DNA from: JAJEBT01 sp965221485
GTDB taxonomy: Bacteria; Pseudomonadota; Alphaproteobacteria; MPNO01; UBA830
Assembly: GCA_965221485.1 (NCBI GenBank)
Contig: OZ244893.1
Coordinates: 682,001 to 746,000, forward strand
DNA length: 64,000 nucleotides
Reading direction: 5' to 3'
Within the stretch, counting starts at the first letter, position 1. The number at the start of each line of letters is the position of its first letter. The notes beneath the pieces were generated by a model, which saw only the letters and a list, made by a program, of their open reading frames with translations, was not told the origin of the DNA and did not search any database. The translations under genes and the position numbers were made by a program. This document shows, one piece after another, positions 54,446-63,916 of the stretch.

Positions 54446-55006
54446 TCAATCGGAGACCGTCGATTGCAGATAAAGATGAAAGGGCAGGCGGCCGGCAGAG
54501 GGAATCTCGACGACCACCTTGAGGCGCACCGGGTTGGCGTTCGGCAACGGGACGGAGGTAGCGTCTCCGACATGGATAGCGGTACCGGCGGGGACGGACA
54601 TCTTTCCGTCGAACATGGCCTGTACCGGGTTCAGGGACGGAAGTGACCGACTTGTTGGCCTGCCCGACGAGTTGCCATCCGCGGTAACCAGCAGGAAACC
54701 GGATGCCCATCGGTCAAGGACATCGTCCAGCCGCCAGGCCTGGCGGCCGATGAAGGCTGATTTGCCCAGCAGCAAACCGGGGGCAACAAGCGCTCCGTAG
54801 GTCGCCCCCACGAGGACACAGGTCCCCTGGATCCCGGGGTCCGTCTTGACCCGCTGTGCCGAGGACGCAGATGACATCAGGCCGGCGGGAATGGTCCTTG
54901 CATCCCTGCCCGTCAGAAAGCGAACCTCCTCCACCAGAAGGTCCGGTGTGATGACGTCCCCGTCGGGACTGTGCACATGCGGTTGATAGACGAATGCTGC
55001 ACACAT
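54446..55006 (-). CDS. Protein of unknown function in the rhodanese operon
   Basis: A 186-aa soluble protein without a recognised family. It begins MCAAFVYQPHVHSPDGDVIT and has a mixed hydrophobic middle (GTCVLVGATYGALVAPGLLL) and FLLVTADGNSSG, then a beta-rich end (NPVRLKVVVEIPSAGRLPFHL). There are no transmembrane segments or signal peptide. It lies 30 bases after the rhodanese stop on the same strand, so it is co-transcribed with it. The coding call rests on its position and consistent codon use; function unknown. Confidence 0.65.
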   Translation of the reverse strand: MCAAFVYQPHVHSPDGDVITPDLLVEEVRFLTGRDARTIPAGLMSSASSAQRVKTDPGIQGTCVLVGATYGALVAPGLLLGKSAFIGRQAWRLDDVLDRWASGFLLVTADGNSSGRPTSRSLPSLNPVQAMFDGKMSVPAGTAIHVGDATSVPLPNANPVRLKVVVEIPSAGRLPFHLYLQSTVSD

Positions 55007-55036
55007 CGGCCTGCTTTCCTGGCAACCGGAGACCGG

Positions 55037-56617
55037 TCACAGCACCCTGAAGCGGGCATCACCGTCAGCTTCGATCTGGGCCGGAAGGTTCTCCTCCCAC
55101 TCCAGATAGGCCCGGGCTGCATCGTCGCTGCCCTGATGTCGTGCGGACACCCAGAACAGGAAATCACTGGCTGCTTCATCCGAAGGGCAGTCCGGAGTTG
55201 TTTCCGTTGTCCGTCCCTCGGCGATCCAGGCGGCACGGCCTCCCTTGAGGACACTGACGGGGCCGATGCCGCGTTCCTCCATGTCGATCACCGCCAGCCG
55301 GGCACGGGTCTCATGCTTCGAACACATCACGACAGGCCCGGACGGGGGCGCATCGATGTTTGCAAGAGCCGGCCGAATGGCCCAGCTTGCCCCTGGAATA
55401 TGTGCCTTCCGGTAATCCATGGAATATCCGACATCGATGACGCTGACGTTTCCCGCCGCCAGCTGTCCGGCAAGTTCTTCCGTGGTCGTCAGGGCGGGTT
55501 GCGATGATGGCACAGGGTTTGCAGACTCCGGTCCCGCCCGGAGCGGCAGACCAGCGATTCCCTCCTCAAGGACGGACACATCCCAGCCCATTTGCCTGAG
55601 CCAGTGAGCCGTGACGATGGCACGCGTGCAGGGCGCCGTGTCCAGCAACACAATGCGGGCGCCCCAGACACCGCACCAGTGATCCGTGGCCTGTACCAGC
55701 TGGCCGCCCGGGGCATGAACGGAACCCTCCACATGGCCCGCCAGATACTCCGCTTCTGATCGGACATCGAACAGGAACAGGGTTCGGTCCGGATCTTCCC
55801 TCCATGCAGCAAGGACGGAGGAGGCAATAGCGGGAACCGAGAATTTCTTCATCATCCTCCGGGCATAGGTTGCCGCAGCGTGACGGCCTTCGCTGGTCAG
55901 CTGCTCCGGGTATCGCAACTGACTGCCATGTTCCAGAGTGTGCCCGGCAAGTGTCCACCCCATGGTTCCGGCCTTCAGCGCAACCACACGATTGGGAACT
56001 CCGGCATTGATCAGCGCTTGTGCACCGATGATGGACCGGGTGCGACCGGCGCAGTTGACCACGATTGTGGTGTCGGGATCCGGCGCCAGATCATGGATCC
56101 GATAGACCATTTCGGCATTCGGCACGGACATGCCGCCGGGGATGGACATGCGTTGATGCTCAACCGGTGTGCGGCCATCGAGGATGACCAGATCCTCTCC
56201 CCGCGACTTCATGTCATGAAGTTCGTCAGCGTCGATATGCGGAGTCCCGGCGATATGCTCCACCACCTCTCCAAAAGCCTTTGACGGCACATTGACACCC
56301 TGAAACACCTCGAAACCGGCCGCGCGCCAGGACGGATTCCCTCCTGCCAGCAGGGCAATGTCGGAATAGCCCATGGCGCCGAGGCGTTGGGCGGCCCTTT
56401 GCGCAACACCGTCTCCCTGATCGACAAGAACCATGCGTACGGTGTGTCTGGGAACAAGCTGTGAGACGCGGGCTTCGAGCATGCTGTAGGGACACGGGAC
56501 TGCGTGAAGCATGTGATCGAGTCCGAACTGGCCCGCTTCCCGGACATCCAGAAGCGCCAGCTCACCGCCATCGTTCAGTGCGGTTTTGAGGTCGCGGGCT
56601 GAGATGTTTCCGGGCAT
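55037..56617 (-). CDS. Four-domain rhodanese protein
   Basis: A 526-aa protein made of four rhodanese repeats, each about 110 aa. Repeat 2 (about 125-230) has the active loop with C189 in NCAGRTRS, so it should carry persulfide sulfur. Repeat 4 (about 375-470) has C432 in MCSKHETRA, possibly active. Repeat 1 has D66 in VDQGDG in place of cysteine and repeat 3 has DTAPCTR with its cysteine shifted to 330; these are likely inactive. Rhodaneses move sulfane sulfur between thiols. It sits between the MetE-like gene and an unknown gene, pointing to a sulfur-containing substrate. Confidence 0.9.
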   Translation of the reverse strand: MPGNISARDLKTALNDGGELALLDVREAGQFGLDHMLHAVPCPYSMLEARVSQLVPRHTVRMVLVDQGDGVAQRAAQRLGAMGYSDIALLAGGNPSWRAAGFEVFQGVNVPSKAFGEVVEHIAGTPHIDADELHDMKSRGEDLVILDGRTPVEHQRMSIPGGMSVPNAEMVYRIHDLAPDPDTTIVVNCAGRTRSIIGAQALINAGVPNRVVALKAGTMGWTLAGHTLEHGSQLRYPEQLTSEGRHAAATYARRMMKKFSVPAIASSVLAAWREDPDRTLFLFDVRSEAEYLAGHVEGSVHAPGGQLVQATDHWCGVWGARIVLLDTAPCTRAIVTAHWLRQMGWDVSVLEEGIAGLPLRAGPESANPVPSSQPALTTTEELAGQLAAGNVSVIDVGYSMDYRKAHIPGASWAIRPALANIDAPPSGPVVMCSKHETRARLAVIDMEERGIGPVSVLKGGRAAWIAEGRTTETTPDCPSDEAASDFLFWVSARHQGSDDAARAYLEWEENLPAQIEADGDARFRVL

Positions 56618-56640
56618 CGCGGTAGTTCCGTTACCTGGGG

Positions 56641-57756
56641 TCAGTTCCAGAGGGTCTGTGCCAGTTCCACGACCATTGCCAGCTTGGCCTTTTGATCCTG
56701 ATACGAGATCAGGTTACCGACATCGACTGAGGCGAAACCGCATTGCGGACTCAGGGCCAGATGATCTTCGGGAATGATGCGCGCGGCTTCGCCTACACGG
56801 GACCTGAGTTCGTCCCTGTCTTCCATCGCTCCCGTCTTGGTTGTGACGAGGCCGAGGACAATCTTGACCCCGTCCGGCATGAACCGCAACGGTTCGAAGC
56901 CGCCGGACCGTTCGTCATCATACTCGAGAAACCAGGAATCGACCCTGAGACGGGGAAACAGGATTTCTGCCATCCGATCATAACTTCCGGACGCCGCCCA
57001 CTGGCTTTGCGCATTGCCGCGGCAAAGATGGATGGCGGCGCAGGTCCCGGCGGAGCGTTCGGAAATACAGGCGTTGATAACGTCCCCGTATAGGGCCAGC
57101 AGCTTGTCCGGATCTTCGCCGATCCGGGTCGCGTTATTGCGCAGTCTCTGATCAAGGAAATAGGTCAGGACCGGATCGTCAATCTGGATGTAGTTGCAGC
57201 CATGCTCTTCAAGCGCCGCAATTTCCTTGCGATATACGGAGACGACATCCGACCAGAAATCGTCCATGGATGGGTAGATTTCCCGGCTGACCGCTGCCCG
57301 CCCACCATGAAAATGGATGCGGCTTGGCGAAGGAATCATGACCTTTGGCGTTGCACGGGTGTGTGTTCTGAGAAAATCGAAGTCAGCAACCGATATCGGC
57401 CCGCCTCCGCCGAGCTTGCCGGTTGTGAGTACCGTCTTGGGCACATAGTTGCCGGCCTGTTCCTCCGATTGCTGAAAGGCGGCGGCGGCGTCAGGCTCGC
57501 TGATTTCGATGCCTTCAATTGCCGAAATGAAATCAATCCACCAGTTTTCACGTCGGAATTCGCCGTCCGTAACGGCCTCAAGCCCGATGTCTTCCTGCAT
57601 GGCTATGCACTCGACAATGCTTTCGTCCTCGATTGCGCGCAGATCGGACCGGCTTATGCCACCGGAGTTCCATTGGTTGCGGGCATCGAGCAGCCGGGCG
57701 GGTCGTAACAGGCTTCCGACATGGTCGGCCCTGAAGAAGGGTCTGGTTGAGGTCAT
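56641..57756 (-). CDS. Cobalamin-independent methionine synthase II-like methyltransferase
   Basis: A 371-aa protein of the MetE C-terminal-like group (YxjG/YxjH type). The N-terminal FRADHVGSLLRPARLLDAR is typical of this group. Zinc-binding candidates include the HLCRGN histidine and cysteine and the cysteine in SPQCGFAS near the end. Lacking the N-terminal folate domain of full MetE, these proteins move methyl groups between a small methyl donor and a thiol or folate. Its start shares one base with the MetF stop (57756), so the two are coupled. Confidence 0.88.
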   Translation of the reverse strand: MTSTRPFFRADHVGSLLRPARLLDARNQWNSGGISRSDLRAIEDESIVECIAMQEDIGLEAVTDGEFRRENWWIDFISAIEGIEISEPDAAAAFQQSEEQAGNYVPKTVLTTGKLGGGGPISVADFDFLRTHTRATPKVMIPSPSRIHFHGGRAAVSREIYPSMDDFWSDVVSVYRKEIAALEEHGCNYIQIDDPVLTYFLDQRLRNNATRIGEDPDKLLALYGDVINACISERSAGTCAAIHLCRGNAQSQWAASGSYDRMAEILFPRLRVDSWFLEYDDERSGGFEPLRFMPDGVKIVLGLVTTKTGAMEDRDELRSRVGEAARIIPEDHLALSPQCGFASVDVGNLISYQDQKAKLAMVVELAQTLWN

Positions 57757-58685
57757 CAGGAGGTTTCTGTGTCCGTCTGTGAAAGAGATCTGAGGCCGCA
57801 GCGTTCAATCGTTTCCGGAATGGCCTTGAAGTTGACGGGGGCCATGAGATGGACCCCGGCGATCCCGTTGATCTCGGCGTAGGACTGCATCAGCTCCGCG
57901 CAGATGGCAATGCCCTCCTGGCGTTCATCACCGCTTTGCTCGAGCCGTGTGATCAGGTCATCCGGTATGACCGTTCCCCACAGCTTGTCACGCATCCAGC
58001 GGGCGGAGCGCGCCGAGGCGAGCGGACCCAGTCCGATCAGAACTCCGCAGCGCGGCGCAACACCGGTGTCAAGAAGGCTGGCGGCATAGCGGCGCACCAG
58101 ATCGACGTCATAGCAGAACTGTGTTTGCACAAAACTGGCTCCGGCCTCGATCTTGGGTTTCAGGCCGTCCGCTGTCCATTTTCCGGCCGCCGGGTTGCTC
58201 GGCGCATCGGCGCCCCCGATGAACAGATGTGGCGGAGTGGAAATTTCTCGCCCGGTCGGAAGAGTCCCCGCTTCGCACATCTGCTGCGCGGTCAGCATGA
58301 GACTGCGGCTGTCAAGGTCGAAGACCGGTTTGGCGTCGGGCTGATCGCCTGAAGACGGATCATCACCACTGAGGATCAGAATGTTCTCTATCCCCAGGGC
58401 CGCGGCGCCGAGTAGGTCGCCCTGGAGAGCAATGCGGTTGCGGTCGCGGCATGTCAGCTGCAGGACGGGTTCGATGCCATTTCTGACCAGGATGGCTGAT
58501 GCGGCCAGACTGGAGATGTGAGCCCTGGCGCCGGCGCCGTCCGTGACATTGATTGCATCGACATGACCGTCGAGCACCCGTGCGATCGAGAGGACATCCT
58601 TGGCGTCGGCAGAGACGGGCGGGACAATCTCGGCGGTGATGGCAAACTGCCTCCTGGTGATGACTTCAGCGAGGCGGCTCATCAC
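57756..58685 (-). CDS. metF: Methylenetetrahydrofolate reductase family protein (MetF-like)
   Basis: A 309-aa TIM-barrel flavoprotein of the MetF family, which interconverts methylene- and methyl-tetrahydrofolate. Recognisable blocks are AITAEIVPPVSADAKDVL at the start, LQLTCRDRNRIALQGDLLGA near 75-95 and ILILSGDDPSSGDQPDA, with the folate-contact region QTQFCYDVD near 187-195. Coupled with the MetE-like gene downstream and overlapping the methyltransferase gene (58682-58685), it could regenerate or oxidise methyl-folate in a demethylation route. It could equally be the housekeeping MetF; the operon favours a special role. Confidence 0.9.
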   Translation of the reverse strand: MMSRLAEVITRRQFAITAEIVPPVSADAKDVLSIARVLDGHVDAINVTDGAGARAHISSLAASAILVRNGIEPVLQLTCRDRNRIALQGDLLGAAALGIENILILSGDDPSSGDQPDAKPVFDLDSRSLMLTAQQMCEAGTLPTGREISTPPHLFIGGADAPSNPAAGKWTADGLKPKIEAGASFVQTQFCYDVDLVRRYAASLLDTGVAPRCGVLIGLGPLASARSARWMRDKLWGTVIPDDLITRLEQSGDERQEGIAICAELMQSYAEINGIAGVHLMAPVNFKAIPETIERCGLRSLSQTDTETS

Positions 58686-59878
58686 GCCCTCCGCGATACG
58701 ACAAAGGCTTCATCCCAGAACCAGAGGCCGTTATTTGTGCGCAGGACATTTCGGGTTGCATCCAGATAGCGGCCATCCTCCATCGCATCCTCCAGCCGGG
58801 CGTCCTCGATCTGGGCCACATAGACAGCCGCGTTCCATGCTGCCATCAGGGTTGAGGTTCCGATCGACGCACCGACCTCGGTGGGCAATGTGTGCATGAC
58901 ATAGCGGAAAAGAGCACGATTGTCCGGAATATCGGGAAAATTCAGATCCGGTTCGTCTTCGCCAATCATCTGTCTCATCGCATCCAGCAGGGAGCGGCGA
59001 TCGTGAACAAACGGATTTTCCTCAGGCCAGATCTCGCGGATGATCTCGATGCCCGGGTCGTTGCCGTGGGACTGGATCGTGACCATACGCCCACCAGGCG
59101 CCAGAGCCCGGGCGAGGGGTGCAAGAACGCGCTTCACCTTGAGATCCAGCGAAGAGCGTGCGCGATAGGGCTGTGAGGCAATAATCAGATCATAGTCGCG
59201 GAAGGCGTGATCAGGCCGTGGCAAAATGCCGTCAAGCAGAAGCCTGTGATCCTCCCGATACAGCACCAGAACTGAAGGGCGCACGTAGAGAGGATTGCCG
59301 CTCCTGGCACTCGTCCGCACTTGCCAGTCTCCAGCGATTTCCGACTCGAGTTCAGTGATCTGGGCCGCAAAATCGTGCGAGGTTGTGCCCGTCAGCGGGA
59401 CATCCCGCCAGTTGAGACGGGCCCGGGCCTCGGGCGCCAGAGGTGTGAGTGATGGTGCTTCGCTGTAGAACATGTTGGTGATGACGACCACCGTTGCCGG
59501 GTGTTCGTTAAAGCGGTCTGGCAGTTTCTCCAGGCTCAGCCTGACATCTTCGAGACTGATTTCCTTGCCAACAATATAAAACGGGACTGTCGGAAAGGCC
59601 TGGTGCAGATGACGCATCACGCGGGTGAGGACCGTGCCGTCCCCCATTCCCGCATCGAACATCCTGAGCGCAGGAGGACGGATCCCGAGGCGCGGAAATT
59701 CCATACCAACCCGCTCGGCAACTGCCCATTTTTCCGAGCATGTATTGACGAACAGAAGGTATTTCTGGCGGTTGTCGTAAAACCGGAAATGCGTCGGTGT
59801 TTCCTGCCCGGAAGAGGCCGGTTCCGTTGAATCATGGCGGGGATGAGTGCGGGGATCCGCCGGTGCATCAGCTGTCAT
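58682..59878 (-). CDS. Class I SAM-dependent methyltransferase-like protein
   Basis: A 398-aa protein whose N-terminal part holds the SAM-binding loop MFDAGMGDGTVLTRVM near residues 72-87. A further strand, YDLIIASQPYRAR near residue 235, and a GGRMVTIQSHGND block near 265-277 match the Rossmann-like fold. It has long insertions (residues 120-220) that match no type I know. It overlaps the metF start, so it is coupled with the one-carbon genes. It probably moves a methyl group to or from the operon's substrate. Confidence 0.75.
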   Translation of the reverse strand: MTADAPADPRTHPRHDSTEPASSGQETPTHFRFYDNRQKYLLFVNTCSEKWAVAERVGMEFPRLGIRPPALRMFDAGMGDGTVLTRVMRHLHQAFPTVPFYIVGKEISLEDVRLSLEKLPDRFNEHPATVVVITNMFYSEAPSLTPLAPEARARLNWRDVPLTGTTSHDFAAQITELESEIAGDWQVRTSARSGNPLYVRPSVLVLYREDHRLLLDGILPRPDHAFRDYDLIIASQPYRARSSLDLKVKRVLAPLARALAPGGRMVTIQSHGNDPGIEIIREIWPEENPFVHDRRSLLDAMRQMIGEDEPDLNFPDIPDNRALFRYVMHTLPTEVGASIGTSTLMAAWNAAVYVAQIEDARLEDAMEDGRYLDATRNVLRTNNGLWFWDEAFVVSRRA

Positions 59879-60349
59879 TACGCTGTCCCTGAACTGGTTG
59901 CAGGCGGCCAGGACGTTCCGGGCGTCCTGGTTGACGGAGCCGCAACCCCCGGACTGCGGCAGAAGGCCCTGAGGGCATCGCTATTTCAGCGCCAGAACTT
60001 TCCCCTGTCAATGACCGGGACCGGGCAGCTAACCGGTCCAACCGTGGTGGTAGGAAAGCCCACGGACCGGTTGGTTGAGGCCTGCGGGCGAGGCGGTCCA
60101 CGGAAACAAACGGACCGGGAAAGGAGATCTGCTGCCCTTTCCTCGGGCAGACCGTCCCATTGTTGCCAGGACTCCGGGCCTTGCGCCTGCCCTGTCCGGT
60201 TTCGGAAATGGCCGTGGATGTCTGTATAGGGTGCGAAACTGAATGACAGGTAATCGCAGGGATCGCAGCGCCTTTTCTGCAACTTTGGATGTCGTCGAGG
60301 GTTTTGTTGTAGTGTGGCTCCAGGGCGAGGGGAACGAACGGTGTGCTGA
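59879..60349. other. Divergent intergenic region
   Basis: About 470 bases between the divergent methyltransferase and acyl-CoA synthetase genes. It holds one inverted repeat (AACCGGTCC at 60031-60039 and GGACCGGTT at 60064-60072). Promoters of both units must lie here but were not clearly recognised. Confidence 0.4.
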
Positions 60350-61888
60350 ATGCAATCGGTCTGGGATCATGTACGTCTGGCAGCGGAGCGGACGCCCGAA
60401 CTGCCGGCAATGGTGGATGATCGCACAGCGCGCCGCCTGACCTATGGAGAACTGGTGCTGGAAGTCGAGACCGTGGCCGCCGGTTTTGCGGAGGCCGGGA
60501 TCGTTTGCGGTGAGCGCGTTGCCATCATATTGCCAAATCGCTGGGACCATGCGATCACGCTGCTCGCCCTTCATCGCCTCGGTGCGGTTCCCTGCCTTCT
60601 CAACCCCCGATTGAAGCCGGACGAGGTGGGCAATCTCCTGGGCCGAAGCGGTGTGAGCGCGGCCATATGCCTGCCGGAACCATTGTTGCTGGAGCGCATC
60701 AGGCAGGCCTTGCCGCGAGGCGGAAAACGGTTCTGTGCAGGTGGCGTGGTCCGGGGGGCGATGGATCTCTCGGACTGCCGCGGTGATCCACGCAGACTTG
60801 TTCCCTGGAATCCGCCCGATCCCGATGCGGTCTCGCTGATCCTCTATACCTCGGGGACCACTGGCCTGCCCAAGGGCGTCATGCTGCCCCACCGCGTCAC
60901 GGATGCCCGCGTGATTTACCTGCTGGCGCAATGTGGTATCCGGCACGGTCGGCACAACCGGTCGATCGGTCTGATGCCCCTGTTTCATGCCGTCGGCTTC
61001 TACTCCGCCTTCCTGACAATCCTGTCGATGAATGGTTGCTATTTTGTGCATTCAGGCTTCGACCCCGCCGCCGCCACGAAGATCATCAACAACGAGGCCA
61101 TCACGTTTGTATATGGAACACCCGCACATTTTCACGCGATGCTTGAGACTCCCGAAGGCACTGTCCCCATGGAATCGGTGGAAACTCTCGTCTATGCCGC
61201 TGCGGTCATGCCGGAGGCGACGCTGCGACGGATGTCTGCCTGTTTCCCGAGAGCCCGGATCACAAATATTTACGGAACCACCGAAGTCATGAATGCCCTC
61301 TACATGCCGGATCCGGTCGGGCGAGGTCTGTCTCTTCGCCCCGGATTCTATTCCAATGTCCGCATTGGCCGGATCGGTGGCACGGTGCATGATCTGTGCA
61401 GGGACGGAGAGGAAGGCGAAATCCTCGTCGACGCAGCGGCCGAGGCCACGTTCTCCGGTTATCTGGACGATCCGGAAGCAACGGCAGGAAAGCTTGTCGA
61501 TGGCTGGTATCGTACCGGTGATATCGGCGCCTGGACTGGAAATGGAGATCTCGAACTCAGGGGGCGGGTTGACGACATGATCGTTTCCGGCGGCGAGAAC
61601 ATCCATCCCGAAGAGGTCGAGGCCGTTCTCCTGAGGCACGATAAGGTGAGGGATGCAGCCGTGATCGGCATGCCCGACGAGCGCTGGTCGGAAAGGGTCG
61701 TGGCCTGTGTCGTCGGCGAGGAAGCGACCGCCAGGGACCTTGATCTCTGGTGCCGCAGATCCTCATTGGCCGATTACAAGCGTCCCCGCGACTATGTCTT
61801 TCTCAAGGAGCTGCCGCGTAACGCCTCGAGCAAGGTGCTGCGTCGCCAACTCAAGGTTATCGCTTGCGAGCGATTGACAGCAGCCTGA
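60350..61888 (+). CDS. AMP-dependent acyl-CoA synthetase/ligase
   Basis: A 512-aa adenylate-forming ligase that activates a carboxylic acid with ATP and CoA. All family motifs are present: LYTSGTTGLPKGVMLP (P-loop), IYGTTEVMNA (A5), YRTGDIGAW and RVDDMIVSGGENIHPEEVE (hinge), and the adenylation lysine in ASSKVLRRQL near the end. It starts a + strand run with a dihydroxyphthalate-decarboxylase-like protein and a HIBADH-type dehydrogenase. The acid may be an aromatic or branched acid; sequence alone cannot decide. Confidence 0.93.
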   Translation: MQSVWDHVRLAAERTPELPAMVDDRTARRLTYGELVLEVETVAAGFAEAGIVCGERVAIILPNRWDHAITLLALHRLGAVPCLLNPRLKPDEVGNLLGRSGVSAAICLPEPLLLERIRQALPRGGKRFCAGGVVRGAMDLSDCRGDPRRLVPWNPPDPDAVSLILYTSGTTGLPKGVMLPHRVTDARVIYLLAQCGIRHGRHNRSIGLMPLFHAVGFYSAFLTILSMNGCYFVHSGFDPAAATKIINNEAITFVYGTPAHFHAMLETPEGTVPMESVETLVYAAAVMPEATLRRMSACFPRARITNIYGTTEVMNALYMPDPVGRGLSLRPGFYSNVRIGRIGGTVHDLCRDGEEGEILVDAAAEATFSGYLDDPEATAGKLVDGWYRTGDIGAWTGNGDLELRGRVDDMIVSGGENIHPEEVEAVLLRHDKVRDAAVIGMPDERWSERVVACVVGEEATARDLDLWCRRSSLADYKRPRDYVFLKELPRNASSKVLRRQLKVIACERLTAA

Positions 61889-61937
61889 ACGCGCAGCACC
61901 CTCCCGATACCGCCCAACAACCGGACCTTGCCCAACG

Positions 61938-62933
61938 ATGTCGAGATTGCCGCTGACCTTTGCCTGCGGTCCTTATGACCGCATGGAAGCCCTCCGATAC
62001 GGACTTCTGGACGTCGAGGGAATCGATCTCAATTTCCTGGAAATCCAGGCCCCGCGAGAGATTTTCGATCGCATGGTCGGGGCCCGGGAATTCGACTTGT
62101 CGGAAATGTCCATCGCTGAATTTATCGCGATGAAGGTTCGGGGTGACAGTCCTTTCGTCGGCCTGCCCGTGTTCCCGTCAAGGGCATTCCGGCACGCCTT
62201 TGTGTGCGTCAATCGCAACGCAGGCATTGCCGAACCGCGAGACCTGGCGGGCAAACGGATCGGAACGCCGCTTTACACCCAGTCCGCTGCGGTATGGATC
62301 CGAGGAGACCTGGAGAATTTCTATGGTGTTGATCTGTCTGAAGTGCGGTGGGTGCAGGGCGCCGTTGAAAAGCCGGGATCCCATGGCGATCCTCCGGCGC
62401 CGCCCCAATTGCTGCGCGCGGTGAACATAGAGGCCAACACAGGACCCCTGTCCCTGTCGGAAATGCTGGCGAATGGCGAAATCGATGCGGTGCTGGGATC
62501 CCGGATGCCCGAGTCAGTGCGCACCGACCCCGAGAGGGTTGCTCATCTCTGGCCCGATTTCCGAAGCGAGGAAAAGCGCTACTTCGCGGATACGCGCATT
62601 CATCCCATCATGCATCTCGTGGTCATTCGCAAGGAGATCCATGAACGCAACCCCTGGATAGCCCAGAGCCTCTACAAGGCCTTTGTCGCGGCGAGGGACT
62701 GGGCGGTCGAGAGGATGTATTTTTCAGGTGCGCAACGTTATATGCTGCCCTGGCTTTATGATGATCTTCGCGAGATTGACGCATTATTTGACGGTCAGCC
62801 ATGGCCCTACGGCGTCGAGGCCAACCGGCCAACCCTCGAAGCCATCGTCAACTACATGCACCAGCAGGGATTCATTGCAAAGGCGCCGCCCATAGAAGAC
62901 CTGTTTCTTCGGATTCACGGGCGTCACGACTGA
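61938..62933 (+). CDS. 4,5-dihydroxyphthalate decarboxylase-like protein
   Basis: A 331-aa protein of the periplasmic-binding-protein-fold family that includes 4,5-dihydroxyphthalate decarboxylase and NitT/TauT-type receptors. Blocks are LTFACGPYDRMEALRYGLL at the start, FPSRAFRHAFVCVNRNAGI near 75-95, LAGKRIGTPLYTQSAAVW near 105-122 and HPIMHLVVIRKEIHE near 225. It lacks an obvious signal peptide, so a cytosolic enzyme is favoured over a receptor. It lies between the acyl-CoA synthetase and the dehydrogenase genes, so a decarboxylation step in the same pathway is likely. Confidence 0.85.
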   Translation: MSRLPLTFACGPYDRMEALRYGLLDVEGIDLNFLEIQAPREIFDRMVGAREFDLSEMSIAEFIAMKVRGDSPFVGLPVFPSRAFRHAFVCVNRNAGIAEPRDLAGKRIGTPLYTQSAAVWIRGDLENFYGVDLSEVRWVQGAVEKPGSHGDPPAPPQLLRAVNIEANTGPLSLSEMLANGEIDAVLGSRMPESVRTDPERVAHLWPDFRSEEKRYFADTRIHPIMHLVVIRKEIHERNPWIAQSLYKAFVAARDWAVERMYFSGAQRYMLPWLYDDLREIDALFDGQPWPYGVEANRPTLEAIVNYMHQQGFIAKAPPIEDLFLRIHGRHD

Positions 62934-62977
62934 GACTCGGTGCGACAGATGCAAATACCGACAGGGAGAACAACAGG

Positions 62978-63916
62978 ATGGCTGTCTCTGGTTTGACTGA
63001 CAGGAGCGTGGGATGGATCGGTACCGGACGAATGGGCGCTGCCATGGTCCGTCGAATGCTTGCCGCCGACATCGACGTAACGGTCTGGAACCGGACCCGT
63101 TCCAAGGCAGAACCTCTGGTGGGGGAGGGGGCGTCGATCGTTGATCGTCCCTGCGAACTCGGTGGCTGCGACATCGTGTTCACGATGGTCGGCGGCCCCG
63201 ATGATTTTGTGGACGTGACCCTGGGACAGGACGGTTTGCTCGGCGGCGACGAAAAACCTGAAATCCTCGTGGACTCCACCTCGATCAACAGTGCGGCCTC
63301 TGCACAGGTGCGGAGTGCTGCGGCAGAAATGGGAGTCTCGATGCTTGCAGCGCCGGTCTCAGGGAATGACCGGGCCGCAGCGGCCGGGCTGCTGACCTTT
63401 GCCGTTTCCGGCCCGAAGGAAAGCTATGACGCCGTCGAGCCCCTGTTCGCATGTATCGGCCGCGGTTCCTCTTGGGTCGGGGAAGGCGAACTGGCCCGCT
63501 TCATAAAGATCTGTCACAACGTGTTTCTCGGCGTCGTGATCCAGAATCTGGTGGAAATTACCGTGCTGGCAGAAAAGGCCGGCGTTCCGCGCCACGCCTT
63601 TCTTGCCTTTCTCAATGACAGTGCGTTGGGTTCGATATTTACAAGATACAAGACTCCGGCGCTGGTCAATCTTGATTATTCCGTGACGTTTACGCCCCGG
63701 CTTCTTCTGAAGGATATGGATCTCGGGCTCGCGGCCGGTCGCGAATTCGAAGTCCCGTTGCCACTGGCGTCCACAGCCCGTGAAATCCTCCAGTCCCTGA
63801 TCGGCAAAGGTTATTCTGATCAGGATTTTGCAGCCCTCCTGTCGCTTCAGGCGGAAGCCTCGGGCCTCGAGCTCAAGCCGGAAAATGTGGAAGTTTCCGA
63901 CGGGTTGAATCGCTGA
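62978..63916 (+). CDS. 3-hydroxyisobutyrate dehydrogenase-like NAD(P)-dependent oxidoreductase
   Basis: A 312-aa beta-hydroxyacid dehydrogenase. The dinucleotide loop is GWIGTGRMGAAMVRRM near 11-26, the substrate block SGNDRAAAAGLLTFAVSG near 128-145, and the catalytic lysine is in RFIKICHNVFLG near 180. The start at 62978 has AGGGAG upstream and replaces a longer frame from 62801 that overlaps the preceding gene. It oxidises a 3-hydroxyacid or reduces a 2-oxoacid. It is the last gene of the run in this window; the run may continue beyond the end. Confidence 0.92.
   Translation: MAVSGLTDRSVGWIGTGRMGAAMVRRMLAADIDVTVWNRTRSKAEPLVGEGASIVDRPCELGGCDIVFTMVGGPDDFVDVTLGQDGLLGGDEKPEILVDSTSINSAASAQVRSAAAEMGVSMLAAPVSGNDRAAAAGLLTFAVSGPKESYDAVEPLFACIGRGSSWVGEGELARFIKICHNVFLGVVIQNLVEITVLAEKAGVPRHAFLAFLNDSALGSIFTRYKTPALVNLDYSVTFTPRLLLKDMDLGLAAGREFEVPLPLASTAREILQSLIGKGYSDQDFAALLSLQAEASGLELKPENVEVSDGLNR

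Noticed and set aside
60029..61051. 340-aa frame on the - strand
   Set aside because: It runs across the promoter gap and antisense to the acyl-CoA synthetase; no domain is recognisable.
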